Origin: Tetrahymena elliotti 4EA
Taxonomy: Eukaryota > Ciliophora > Oligohymenophorea > Hymenostomatida > Tetrahymenidae
Direction: 5' to 3'
NCBI GenBank assembly: GCA_000231825.2
Contig: JH720314.1
Span: forward strand, 186,001 to 250,000
Length of the DNA stretch: 64,000 bases
Both the position numbers and the translations under genes were made by a program. Shown piece after piece: positions 38,824-49,061 of the stretch; within the stretch, counting starts at the first letter, position 1; every line of letters starts with the position of its first letter. The notes below the pieces were generated by a model. It worked only from the letters and a program-made list of their open reading frames with translations, was not told where the DNA came from and ran no database searches.

Positions 38824-39674
38824 AATAAATATTGATTTATTGATTGATTTAATATAATTTAATATTAATAAGTGTTTTTCTTGTTCAATAAATAATTATT
38901 CCAAAAAAATAGTTAAAATAATAATTAATTAGCCAGCCAAATGCATAAGATTATAATATTTTCAAATAATTTAGAAATACTGGCTACATATAATTCTCAA
39001 GAATTTTTTGGTATAAACTGATAAAACTTATTTTCTAAATTTTGATTTAATCTTCAAAAGAAAATAGATTATCTAGTCAATTATTCTTGTATGCTGTTAA
39101 GACATTTAAAAATTTTTAAAGAAATGTTAAATTTTATTTATTCAATAATTAAAAATGAAAGTTCCTGATATTTCTTTAAAGTTTATTACTTATTTCAAAG
39201 TTTTTTAAGTTAAGATATATCATTTTATAATAAATGTGATACTTAGGCTTGAATGTTTCTTGCTTGTTAATCCTTTATTAAATTATTTTTTTAATTTTTA
39301 TAATTGATCAAAATTAATTGGTTATCTGAGTTTTATATTTTCCCAATAAAGTAAATTTGAAAAAAAGGCACTATTTCATACATTCAGCACATTTGATTCT
39401 ATATTTTATTTTTATTTTAAAGTAGATCTTAACCCGTTCAATTAAGAGTATAATTAGTAGAAAATTTAAGGAATCAAACGAATTTAGGTCTATTAAGGAA
39501 ATTAATTAACTTTTACCATTTGGGAATCAATAAAACCTAACAAGTGACAAAGTAACAAATCATCTTTTGGTAATACTATTCCTGAGCTATTTATTGCACA
39601 AAAATTTATCCAATCATACAATTAATTATAAAGAAATTAAATTATTATCAAAAATATTAAAAAATTTAAAAAAA
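38824..39674. other. Divergent intergenic region
   Basis: 851 bp lies between a minus-strand start (38823) and a plus-strand start (39675). It should carry both promoters. No distinct elements are visible. Confidence 0.45.
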
Positions 39675-40544
39675 ATGACCTACGTAGACAACACTGATTT
39701 CATCAAAGAACTCAATGAAAAATAAGTATAAATCTTTTAAAAATTTAAAGAGACTGTAGAGGCATAGTCATAGACTACATTTACAGCAGAAATGTCAGAA
39801 GAACATCAGAAATTCTACTTAAATTAAAATGAAATTATTCGCTTACTGATTGCTCGTGATTTTGACCCTAAAAAAGCCTTAGAAATGTGGAAAAATTGGG
39901 TCTAATGGAGAGAAACTAACAAGCCTGAGACTATTAAAGAAGAGTAAATAACAGAAGAACTAAAGGCTGGTAAAGCATTCTTGAGTGGGTATGATAATTA
40001 GAAGCATCCTGTGTTGATAGCTGTTTTTCGTCGTCACATTCCTGGAGCTATTCCAAGAGAAATCACAGAAAAATTCTTTATTCACTACTTGGAAGATGCT
40101 TTAAAAAAGGCAAGATAATTTGGATCTGGGCGTATAACTATATTTTGCGATATGGTAGGCTACACAAATAAGAATTTTTCAACAAAAGATTCTGATTTGA
40201 TTAAAAAGCTTCTCTCAATATTGCAAGATAATTATCCAGAAAGCTTGGGTAAACTTATTATATACAAGCCTACCTGGTTGTTTAAATTCGTATTCGCTAT
40301 CGTTAAGCCTTTCCTCTCAAAGCGCACCAAAGAAAAGATTGTCCTTTTAAAAAAAGAAGAGGAGATCTTAAAATACATTCCTAAAGAAGAGCTTTTGGCT
40401 GAGTATGGAGGAAGTAGCACCTTTTAATACGCTTATCCTCCAGGTTCAAAACCCCTAAATGTTTTGGAAGGAAAAGTAGAAATTGTAGTAGAGAAACCAG
40501 AAAACGGAGAAGATGCAGAAGTGGATTAGAATATATTAGAATGA
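39675..40544 (+). CDS. Sec14/CRAL-TRIO lipid-transfer protein, 289 aa
   Basis: Sec14-like proteins exchange phosphoinositides or other hydrophobic ligands between membranes. The intronless frame runs from ATG 39675 to TGA 40542-40544. The CRAL-TRIO N helical region has RLLIARDFDPKKALEMWKNW. The lipid-binding domain follows: HPVLIAVFRRHIPGAIPREI, YLEDALKKARQFGSGRITIF, DMVGYTNKNFS (the strand usually ending in D-hydrophobic-x-G), LLSILQDNYPESLGKLIIYK, WLFKFVFAIVKPFLSKRTKE and KYIPKEELLAEYGGSSTF. Length and order fit a single-domain Sec14 protein with a short acidic tail. No GOLD domain is present. Confidence 0.93.
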
Positions 40545-42798
40545 AATTAAAAAATAAAGAAATGAGTTTTATAATGTAAATATATGTAATTTATACTATG
40601 CAAAATGTTGAATTTAGTTTGGGCAATGATTATTTTAATCTAAATAACTTTCTATAAATTTTTTATCACAAAACATATCAAAATTTATCAAAAATATTTG
40701 ATACTTTTAAATTCAGTCAATAAATTTTGATAATTCTTTTTATTTTGAGATTCATCAATCACAATTTATTCTGTAAATCATGAAGTAGAAAAAGATAAGC
40801 TATATTCTTGAATTTTCTCTAATACTTTATCTTTCCTTCTTATCTCTAAAACATTATTTCATCTCTGAATAATTTTTTATACAACTTAGCTCCCGTTTTT
40901 CAACTTTAATTAACTTAGATAGATAATTGTAAAATATCAAAAACATTTTTCTAAATTCAAATACACACTGAGCAGACATCAATATATTTGATAACTCTAA
41001 ATATTTTTTGGTTTTTATTTGTAAGAAGTTTTAAAATGTAACATTATTTTATTTCTTTTTCAAATTATAAAAACAAGAGGTTTTTTTAAAAGTTTAAAAA
41101 TAACAAATTATTCTGTGAAAATATATTATATTTTTAAGGTAATAACAATTTTGGAGAGTAAATAATTTCTTAAAGTAAACAGGATATTTAAAAAAAGCTT
41201 TCTTGAAAATATTTTGATGTTATATTAAGTAATAAGTATGGATGTTTATTATTATTTAAATAAAATAGCTTTCAAAGATATTTGTATTAAATTAAAAATC
41301 ATAAAAAAATCTAAATAATTAAAATAATATGTCTAAATTTAAATAAATCAATTGTATTATTAAAAATTTACTTTAAAATTATGTCTTAAAGTTATTTACT
41401 AATTACATATAATCAATTAATAATTTAAAGTTCTTCATTTTACTAACTAACTAATTTATTCAGTAAAAAGTTAATATTTATTTTGTTTTATGTCTATTAA
41501 TTTATTGAGAATAATTTCCTTTTTAAGAAATTTCCATAAAAAGCTTTAAGTATCTACAAAATTTTATTATTAATTTTTAAAAATTTGGTTAGTAAATCAA
41601 TAAAGACATAAAATATTTTACTATGCAAAAAAATATTAAGAAAAATAAGATAAATTAAATATGTGATCATTTATTGAGAGAAAATTCATTAGGATTGGTA
41701 AGAAAAAAATTTTCTTGTTTATTAGATTATTTGTTAGAAATAAAAGTATTTTCTAAATAAAATTTAACAAAATAAAATAATATTTAATTCTCTCTTAAGA
41801 TGAGGGTTATCTGACTGAATTGAAAATACTCGAAATACTCTTTGAATTTAAAACTAAAATAAATTTTTTACAAATTATGATGAAAAAATAATTGAAAATT
41901 AGTCAAAATAAACAAAGAAAAAATAATTTTTATTTTTAAATCATTTTGGTTTTATTCAATCTACTTTTTCAAAATAAATGGTTATTTAATTAAATGGATT
42001 ACTTTATTTAAAATTTTATCTATTAAATTAAGATAATTTCTAATATTGGAAAAAGTATGTTCTTTTAAATGAAAAACATAAACATTTTAGTTATTTTCAA
42101 AAAACTTGAAGAAAATATTAATTTAAAAAATTATATTGAAGGAATATGTTTCTCAAAAATAAAAATGAATTAATATTTTTTCACAGTGTTGATTTGATAA
42201 AGTTTAAATACTTAAATTCAAATTGATGATTGTAATTGAATATTTAAATTAAATGTTTTTGGTAAAGGATCAGAGAGTATTTTCTATAATTTATAAATTA
42301 ATTCCAAATCAAATAGTAGTTAAAAAAATTGTTATTTTGAATGTAAATAAAAACCAAATAAAAATAGATTTAAAGCGATATTATAAGATCGGATTTTAGT
42401 AATTAATTCGTTTACATGTTTGGATTTATAAAATTGTATATATGATAAATTAGGTACTTGTATATTTATATAATGGTTTGAATTTATTTGTATTTTTAAT
42501 TTAAATATAAATCCCACTAACACTTTTAGTTATAATTAGCAAAATTATGTAATTTATTATTTTTGGAGAATCTACTTTTAATTTAAGAGTTTTTTGTTTG
42601 TTTTTTATAAATAAATATTAGTCAAGTTGGTTTGGTATCAATCTTTTGTATGAATGCTTATTCTTAAATAAATAAATATATTTGTATTTTTGGTTGAGTT
42701 ATTTATTCTTTTTATTACTTAGAAATTAATTGGTTATTAAATTTGTTTAATGTTGCGGCTATCATATTTTAAATTATTTTGTTTCTCAATATGAATAA
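40545..42798. other. Long AT-rich intergenic region
   Basis: 2.25 kb between convergent genes. Only AT-rich DNA with short open frames lacking protein-like composition. I see no supported feature. Confidence 0.5.
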
Positions 42799-43449
42799 TC
42801 ATACTTTAATTTCTAGATTAGCAGCTTCCTTCATGTTTTATTGTATGTTAAAATATATAAATAACGAACTTCCGAAAAACCAAATGTAGTTTTCGTGAAG
42901 GAATTTTTTAGAGTCTTTAAGTTTTAAGTAAAACAAACCAAAGGTTAAAGAGGATAAACCTGCTGCCAATTAAGGGGTTAAGCAATAACTAGTTTTTTCC
43001 CAAACAAATTAAGTAACATACTTTTGTATTATTAGGCTCATAATGTACTTAGAGATAGGTTGAGCTAAAATATGCTTTATTAATCCTAAGCATCTTAATA
43101 TTTTTTAAAACCATGTATCTTGATTGTTTGAAATAATTCTGATTTATTCGCTAATTTCTTCCATTTGATTTTAAAAGGCAGCACCTCTTTATCTGTTTAT
43201 ATGGCGGTGCTAAATTTATTGTTGGTGTTGTTCATCAGGGATATTTTAATGATTTTCTTAAATAACATCATATAAATCGAGTATACAACTAAATTTGATT
43301 GCATTATTTACTTGGCCAGCTAAATAAGATTTCATCAGCATATTTTACTCACGCTATAATTAGACCATAGCTTATGATTCCTTATGCATTTTTTCTGCTA
43401 GATGAGAAGAATTTATATCATTTATGAATTTAAATTTAGCAAACTCCAT
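42799..43449 (-). CDS. C-terminally anchored membrane protein, 216 aa, unknown
   Basis: An intronless frame from ATG 43449 to TGA 42799-42801. The N-terminal half is helical and Gln-rich (MEFAKFKFINDINSSHL; MVQLQREQNMLMKSYLAG; EEISEQIRIISNNQDTW). The C-terminal third has hydrophobic segments LTPQLAAGLSSLTFGLFYL and NYIWFFGSSLFIYF separated by a short Lys-rich turn, suggesting a two-helix membrane hairpin, then a short charged tail. I do not recognise the family. Confidence 0.7.
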
Positions 43450-43949
43450 CTTTATTTAAGAGTTTTGTGGATAATTCATAAGAAAGTTAGTATTTACTTT
43501 ACTTTTTTGTAGAGCTGAGAATGTTTTTTGTTTTGAATTGATTAGATTGTTTATAAGCAAAACTATTATTGTTATTATTCTTGTTAAGTAATTAATTATA
43601 TTTCAATATTTTTATTTCTGTAATTTCTTTTTCTTTTTTATAATCATGAATTTATTAATAAATTTATTTAATTTTTTCAGTACATTCAATAGTCTATATA
43701 AATTCTAATCACTAGCCTTTGAATCTATCTATTTATCTTTCTTTATCTGTATTGACCGATGCTCCTTGATTCACCCATCATTATTATTTTTAATGACTCA
43801 AAATTTATATTAATCAACAATTAAATTAAATTTATAAAGAATTTATAAATTACAAATTTCTATTTATTTCAAAATAAGTATTCTTACAAAACTAAATTAA
43901 ATTATTTCAATTAACTCAACTCTTTAAAGCAAACAACCAAGCTAGCTAT
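43450..43949. promoter_or_regulatory. Divergent promoter region
   Basis: 500 bp between divergent starts at 43449 (-) and 43950 (+). It is AT-rich. The promoter role is inferred from gene orientation only. Confidence 0.4.
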
Positions 43950-44711
43950 ATGATTAACACAGCACTTAAATTAGGAAGCATTGAAATTCCATAATAAATG
44001 ATATTTTGGACAAAAAGCAATATTTGTGCAATCATTCCTTGCGTTCAACTAGTACCTGGACGTAAAATGACTTTATTTACCTTTACATTATCTGAAACTT
44101 TAAAATTTCAAAATAGATATTTTGATCATACCTAAAAGAAATGTCAGTTACTTCAATGATTTAGAACTCTAAGAAGTAAATTTAACCAAAAAAATTAAGT
44201 AAAATATTGATTTTTTAAAACTCAAAATTAGGTTTTCGATATTGGCCTCCTTACAAGATTTTTGACCAAGGGTTTAGAAAAATATTATTCATCAACATCT
44301 AGTACTGTTTATATCCATGTAAATGATAGCAAAATTTCAAATAAGAGAACTAAAATATTGTATAATAATCAATAGAATTATAATTAAAATGATTCAGAGT
44401 CTCTATAACAAGTTTATGTGCATATCATTCCTAGAAAGCCAGCAGATTTTTAAAATAATGATGATATTTATCAAAAATTAGAGGCATATGATGCAGAGTA
44501 ATTTTACTTTATTTTATATACTAACATAGAACTACTATAAGTAAATATTTTTTATTTAAATTTCAAATTCAGATTCACTAAGAAATTTAAATGGGGTTTC
44601 ACATAAGCTAATTCTTCTTTGAATGGTGTATTAGAGATAGAAGCAAACGAATGCAAAAAGTATTCTACATTCTTAGAAACATTTTAAAGAGAAGAAGCAG
44701 AAAAATCTTGA
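43950..44711 (+). CDS. FHIT-like HIT-fold protein with degenerate histidine triad, 202 aa
   Basis: FHIT enzymes hydrolyse diadenosine polyphosphates with an HxHxH nucleophile motif. Exons 43950-44061, 44117-44175, 44232-44540 and 44583-44711 join in phase and total 203 codons. Family features: LGSIEIPQQMIFWTKSN, VPGHILIIPKRNVSYFNDLE (His38 kept), EVFDIGLLTRFLTKGLEKYY, and VYVHIIPRKPADF followed by DDIYQKLEAYDAE. The triad HVHVH reads Q117-V-Y119-V-H121, so the nucleophilic His is Tyr and the first His is Gln. An Asn/Gln-rich insert of about 20 residues sits before it. Clean splicing and frame argue for a maintained gene rather than a decayed one. Hydrolase activity is unlikely; nucleotide binding may remain. 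Confidence 0.8.
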
Positions 44712-46287
44712 GGTTTTCTGAAAGTAAAAATCTAAAAAGGTAAAATGTAATAGAAGAATAAAATCTAGGTGTATCTTTGGTTTAAATGATAATAGATTGA
44801 TTTTCTCTATTAGTTAATTCAATAAAAATTATTTGAAAAATTAGAAGCAATATAAAATAATTGAAGTAGAAAAATGTAAATATCAATTCATATGTATAAA
44901 CATCAGTAATATTTATTATTATCAAACGATCTAATCAATCTTCAAATTATATTTACAATTTTATTCCACTCAACAAACTAGAATAATTAGACATTTTAAA
45001 ATTCTATAATTTGTTGCCAATCAATATTTCAATTTTTCAAAGAAAATCTAAACTAAAAATGTAAGATTTTTTTATTTAAAATTTCTATTTTAAAATCAGA
45101 CTGTAGCGCTAATCTAATTTTTTTAGAAAATAATTAAAAAGAATAGTAAAACCAGTAAATCTAATGTAAATTACAACATGATTTTTATTTTAAGAGACAA
45201 TTATAATTATTATCATTTTTACAAAAGTATAATTTGCTACTTTTTAATGAAATAAAAGTCTGGAAGTTAGTTAAGATTAAGCAAACAAATAAAAAGAGAA
45301 AGTAGTAGATAAACCTTACACTAAACTAAAATTTTAGCAAAATTGTAAACTTAATAATATAGATGTTATTTTAAATTTATATTTCAATAAGTTATTTTTA
45401 TGTATTATTATAATTAAATTATTTAAAGAAAAGAAATTTGTCTTATTTTGAGAAATATCATTTGAATTGTATTTTAGTATTTTTATCTTAAAATTTATCA
45501 TATTTATTTAGTATATCATTACAATTTAAAGTCTTAAATAGTGTTAATGATTTTATTTAAAATTATGAGAACTGAATAAAAAGCAATATAAACGAATCTT
45601 TAATTTTCCAAAGTAAAAGCAAATAAATATCTTTACTCAAATAGAAGAAAACTTTTAAATAAGATGTAAATAAATAATTAATTTATTTAAACCTTTTACA
45701 TAAAAACTTGAAATAAAATAATTTTTAAATATTAACAAATTGTTAAAGTAATTTGAAATATTATTTATTTGTCTTATTGTAGTTCCTAAAACAAGATTTA
45801 TAAATTATAAAATTAGTAAGTTGATTGATTACCTATCTATCTATCTATCTATCTATTTTTTTGTTATTTTTATGTCAATAGAATAAATAGTTGTTAATAT
45901 AAGCATAAAGTTAAAGAAATATTTTAAAAAAGTAAATATGAAAACAAAATAAATAATTAGTTTGAATGTAATATCTATAATGATAATAAAAGTGAGATCG
46001 TCTGAGTATTATATAATGAATATATACTCTTGGTATCTAAGTTGATGATTTATTTATGTATTAAATGAATGAAATCAATATTTGATATTTATTAATTTTA
46101 TTATGATTGCAAATGGATCCTATGATATTATTTTTTTAATAATTAGATTATGCATTAATTTTGTTAGCAAAGAAATTTTATTTATTTTGCAATATGCTTT
46201 GGGAAAAATATTTCAAGATAATTAAATAAAGTAATACAAAGAGTTTAGAAGAATCAAAACTAGTAGGAAAAGAAAAATAATTAAAAG
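44712..46287. other. AT-rich intergenic region
   Basis: 1.58 kb between two plus-strand genes. Apart from the CTAT microsatellite listed separately it shows only AT-rich DNA. Confidence 0.5.
45833..45856 (+). repeat. CTAT microsatellite, six units
   Basis: Six perfect CTAT units followed by a poly-T run, in the intergenic region upstream of the 141-aa protein gene. Confidence 0.9.
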
Positions 46288-47443
46288 ATGACTAATTTTG
46301 GATCACCATTCAGAAATACTGATTCAGGTATTGTTATTAGAGACCCTGAAAACGATAGAAGACTTAAGTTAGCCTTCTAAAATTTCTGGAAGTCTAAGTA
46401 AGATGGTAAATAAGCTTAAATTTTATGAGAGATCTTAAAATAATATTTATATTGTTTAATAATTAATTTATAAGACAAAGAATTCTAAGCCTAAATTACA
46501 ACTGCCGTTAGCAAAGATACAGTTAATTTTATGTTTTATACTTCTCCCTTGATCGGTGCCTTGGTAATAAATGATTTTTTTCTTGCTAAAAATATCTAAA
46601 AATATGCAATTAAAATTTAGTTCTTAGAGTGATTAGGTTTAATTTTCAAAAAATAATGATTGAGATAATCTAATTAAATTAAATAAATCTTTAAGTTTCT
46701 CACAAAAAAATTGAACTTTCTGTCATACAAATTAGGCATTAATCTATTATAAATATGTAATTTAAATCAAATAAAATATGAATATCCTCAAGACACCTAA
46801 TTTGTGCTTACTTTCAATAAATATTTATATGAAAGACCTGCTTTAAAGCTATACGATAACTCAGTTTTTTTGTAATTTGCTAATATATCGATCATACTAA
46901 TTACAATCTCATAAAAAAGCTCTTCTGATTAAAATATTTCAAGAATAAATTAAAAGTTAAATTAAATAAATGTTTGAAAAATTGTTTTTGTGAAAAAAAA
47001 CATTTGAATTAAATAATTGTTAAAAAATAATGTTGAATCTGGATCATTTAAAAGAGCATTTTTCAGATTTTAAATTAATTTTTAAAAATAATTTTAATTA
47101 AACAATAATTATTTTAGCACTATGAAAGAACTAAAATTTTAAACTGTGTTTTTAGATTAAAAATTTATTTGTTGAAAAATATATTAAAGTTAAAGAATTA
47201 TTTTTTTAATTTAAATAGCTTGGTAAGGCTTATATTGATATGTTCTGCAACCCTAAATACTTCTATTTCAGAGCTTTCACTGTCTCTTTATTCGCTTTAG
47301 CTGGATACTGTGTAGGTAATGGTTTCAGAAACAGATACGAACACTCTTTATATACCAGAAACTACAGCTTATTCCCCAAGGAGTTGCAAGATGCCCTTGT
47401 TAATGGTGATGCTCGTTACTGCACTCAATGGTGGAAATAATGA
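46288..47443 (+). CDS. Small one-TM protein, 141 aa, unknown (possibly mitochondrial)
   Basis: Exons 46288-46405, 46481-46563 and 47219-47443 join in phase and total 142 codons; the second intron is long (655 bp). The N-terminus has SPFRNTDSGIVIRDPENDR and a helix LKLAFQNFWKSKQDEFQ. Then come TVNFMFYTSPLIGALLGKAY, MFCNPKYFYFRAFTVSLFAL and AGYCVGNGFRNRYEHSLYT, giving one clear membrane helix around residue 90 flanked by basic/aromatic residues. The C-terminus ends DARYCTQWWKQ. Codon use is GC-richer than its neighbours, as in highly expressed genes. Small aromatic one-TM proteins like this are common as lineage-specific subunits of ciliate respiratory complexes; that is inference, since no family is recognised. 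Confidence 0.75.
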
Positions 47444-47865
47444 TTAATAGGGTTTGAAATATTTCAAAGCCAATCAAAAATATAAGATCAAATATAAATT
47501 ACTAACAAAAAATCAATATTTCTAAATTTGGAATGTTAAGTTAAATAATATTTGTCTTATATAATGTTACAATTTAATATAATTTGATTTTCAATCTACA
47601 TACTGATTTAATTGTCTATCTCTCATATATTGTTTACTTATTTGTACTTCTAAAATACTTTTTTTTGAAAAGATTATCTTATAAAATAATTTATTTTTGA
47701 TGATAAAGAGAAATATAAATAGAGATTACTTAAATATTTAACTATTAATAGACAGAGCAACATATATAAAAAGTATAAACGGACCCAACACTGAATTAAA
47801 AATGTTAAAATAATTAAATTATTTATTTACAATCAATCAATCAATCTACCAGTTAAATTAAATTT
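47444..47865. other. Convergent intergenic region
   Basis: 422 bp between two stop codons. AT-rich, with a short AATC run near 47830; no other structure. Confidence 0.45.
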
Positions 47866-48588
47866 TCATTCTTTTTATTCAGTATTACCAGATGTTAAGC
47901 ATTTACAAGTCTTATTATCACAGAAAGGAGGGTTAGTAGTAAATTTGCAGCCACAAAGATTCATATATTTGGTAGCTTCTTCTACTGTAAATTTATAAGG
48001 TAAAAAGGCAGTACCCTTGTGCTTTCCGTCACAGAAAGGCTATATAGTAAATATAAAGAAAAAGTTTTATTAATTGATTGAGTAAAATATTTTAAATTCT
48101 AAATTAATTTTAAGATTATTTACTTGAGAAGTACTCAAACCGCATGAACACCATCTATATTTTTTCTCACCCAACTTAGGGTTTTCAACCTTTTGTTAAA
48201 TTAATTGAGTTAATGAGTGTGATAAATATTAAATAATAGAAAATATTTGAAAATTCATTTCAAAAACTCTTTAAAAAATGGAATTAAAGGAGATCATTTC
48301 TTCTGTTAATGAAAAATATTTGCACAATAAATATTCTATTATTACTTTGTAAGGTCCTAAGAGAGGAGAAACAGGAACAGGCTTTTAATCTCCTAAAGTT
48401 CTATCAGGCTTATTTTGGATATCAAATTACTTAATTTCAATTTAAACATGTTCATATTTTGATTCAGATTTAGGTTTTTAGACTGCAATAAATTCTTCTG
48501 TTGGTATGTCCCTAATCTTTTTATAGAATTGGCATCTGACATGATTTAAGCTTCTAGCTAATACTATTTGTTAGAACTTGCTAATCAT
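47866..48588 (-). CDS. Mitochondrial-type double-CDGSH iron-sulfur protein (CISD3-like), 160 aa
   Basis: CDGSH proteins bind a [2Fe-2S] cluster through three Cys and one His; CISD3/MiNT has two such motifs in the mitochondrial matrix. Exons 48588-48346, 48189-48124 and 48039-47866 (all phase 0) total 161 codons. The N-terminus MISKFQQIVLARSLNHVRCQ is basic/amphipathic, as a mitochondrial presequence. Motif 1: WCSCGLSTSQPFCDGKH, with Cys95, Cys97, Cys106 and His110 intact. Motif 2: LCGCKFTTNPPFCDNKTC, with Cys132, Cys134 and Cys143, but the His position is Thr147 followed by Cys148 and Cys150. The frame upstream of 48588 stays open for about 70 codons, so the start could lie further upstream. 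Confidence 0.9.
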
Positions 48589-49061
48589 TTTATAATAAAC
48601 CTACTCCTTAGTATAGTTAATGTATTTGAATATTGTGTTTTAATTAGTTTATCTTATTAAATCTAAGATTTTATTTTTATATACCTCTTTCTCTCTAGAT
48701 ATTTTTCTGTTTAATTTTCTTTCTTTTTCTGAACCCTTCTTAATTTCCAGAATTAAATTTAATTTAATTTTTCAATATTCTTTCAAAATATAATTGTAAT
48801 CATCCATAGACAGAGGGTTTAGGCATCCTAAAATAATTTTTTTTTTTGAATTTTATTTTATTAAACAAAATGAATATATTAATTTGAATCAATTTATATT
48901 TATTTTATTTTTCATTTTTTAATTATTGGTGCTTTTTATATTAAATAATTTCGCGGAATTAATAATTTGTTAATTAGTTAAAAGATATTAAGTTTAAAAT
49001 TTTTAATCAAGAAATACTCAATAAATTATCAAATTCTAAGTTGGAAATAATTAATATACAA
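48589..49061. other. Divergent region upstream of CDGSH and TELO2-like genes
   Basis: The minus strand is open in frame with the CDGSH gene from about 48795 and reads charged sequence such as KKGSEKERKLNRKISREKE, preceded by an in-frame TGA. It may be 5' UTR or an extra 5' exon. Beyond that it is AT-rich. Confidence 0.4.
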
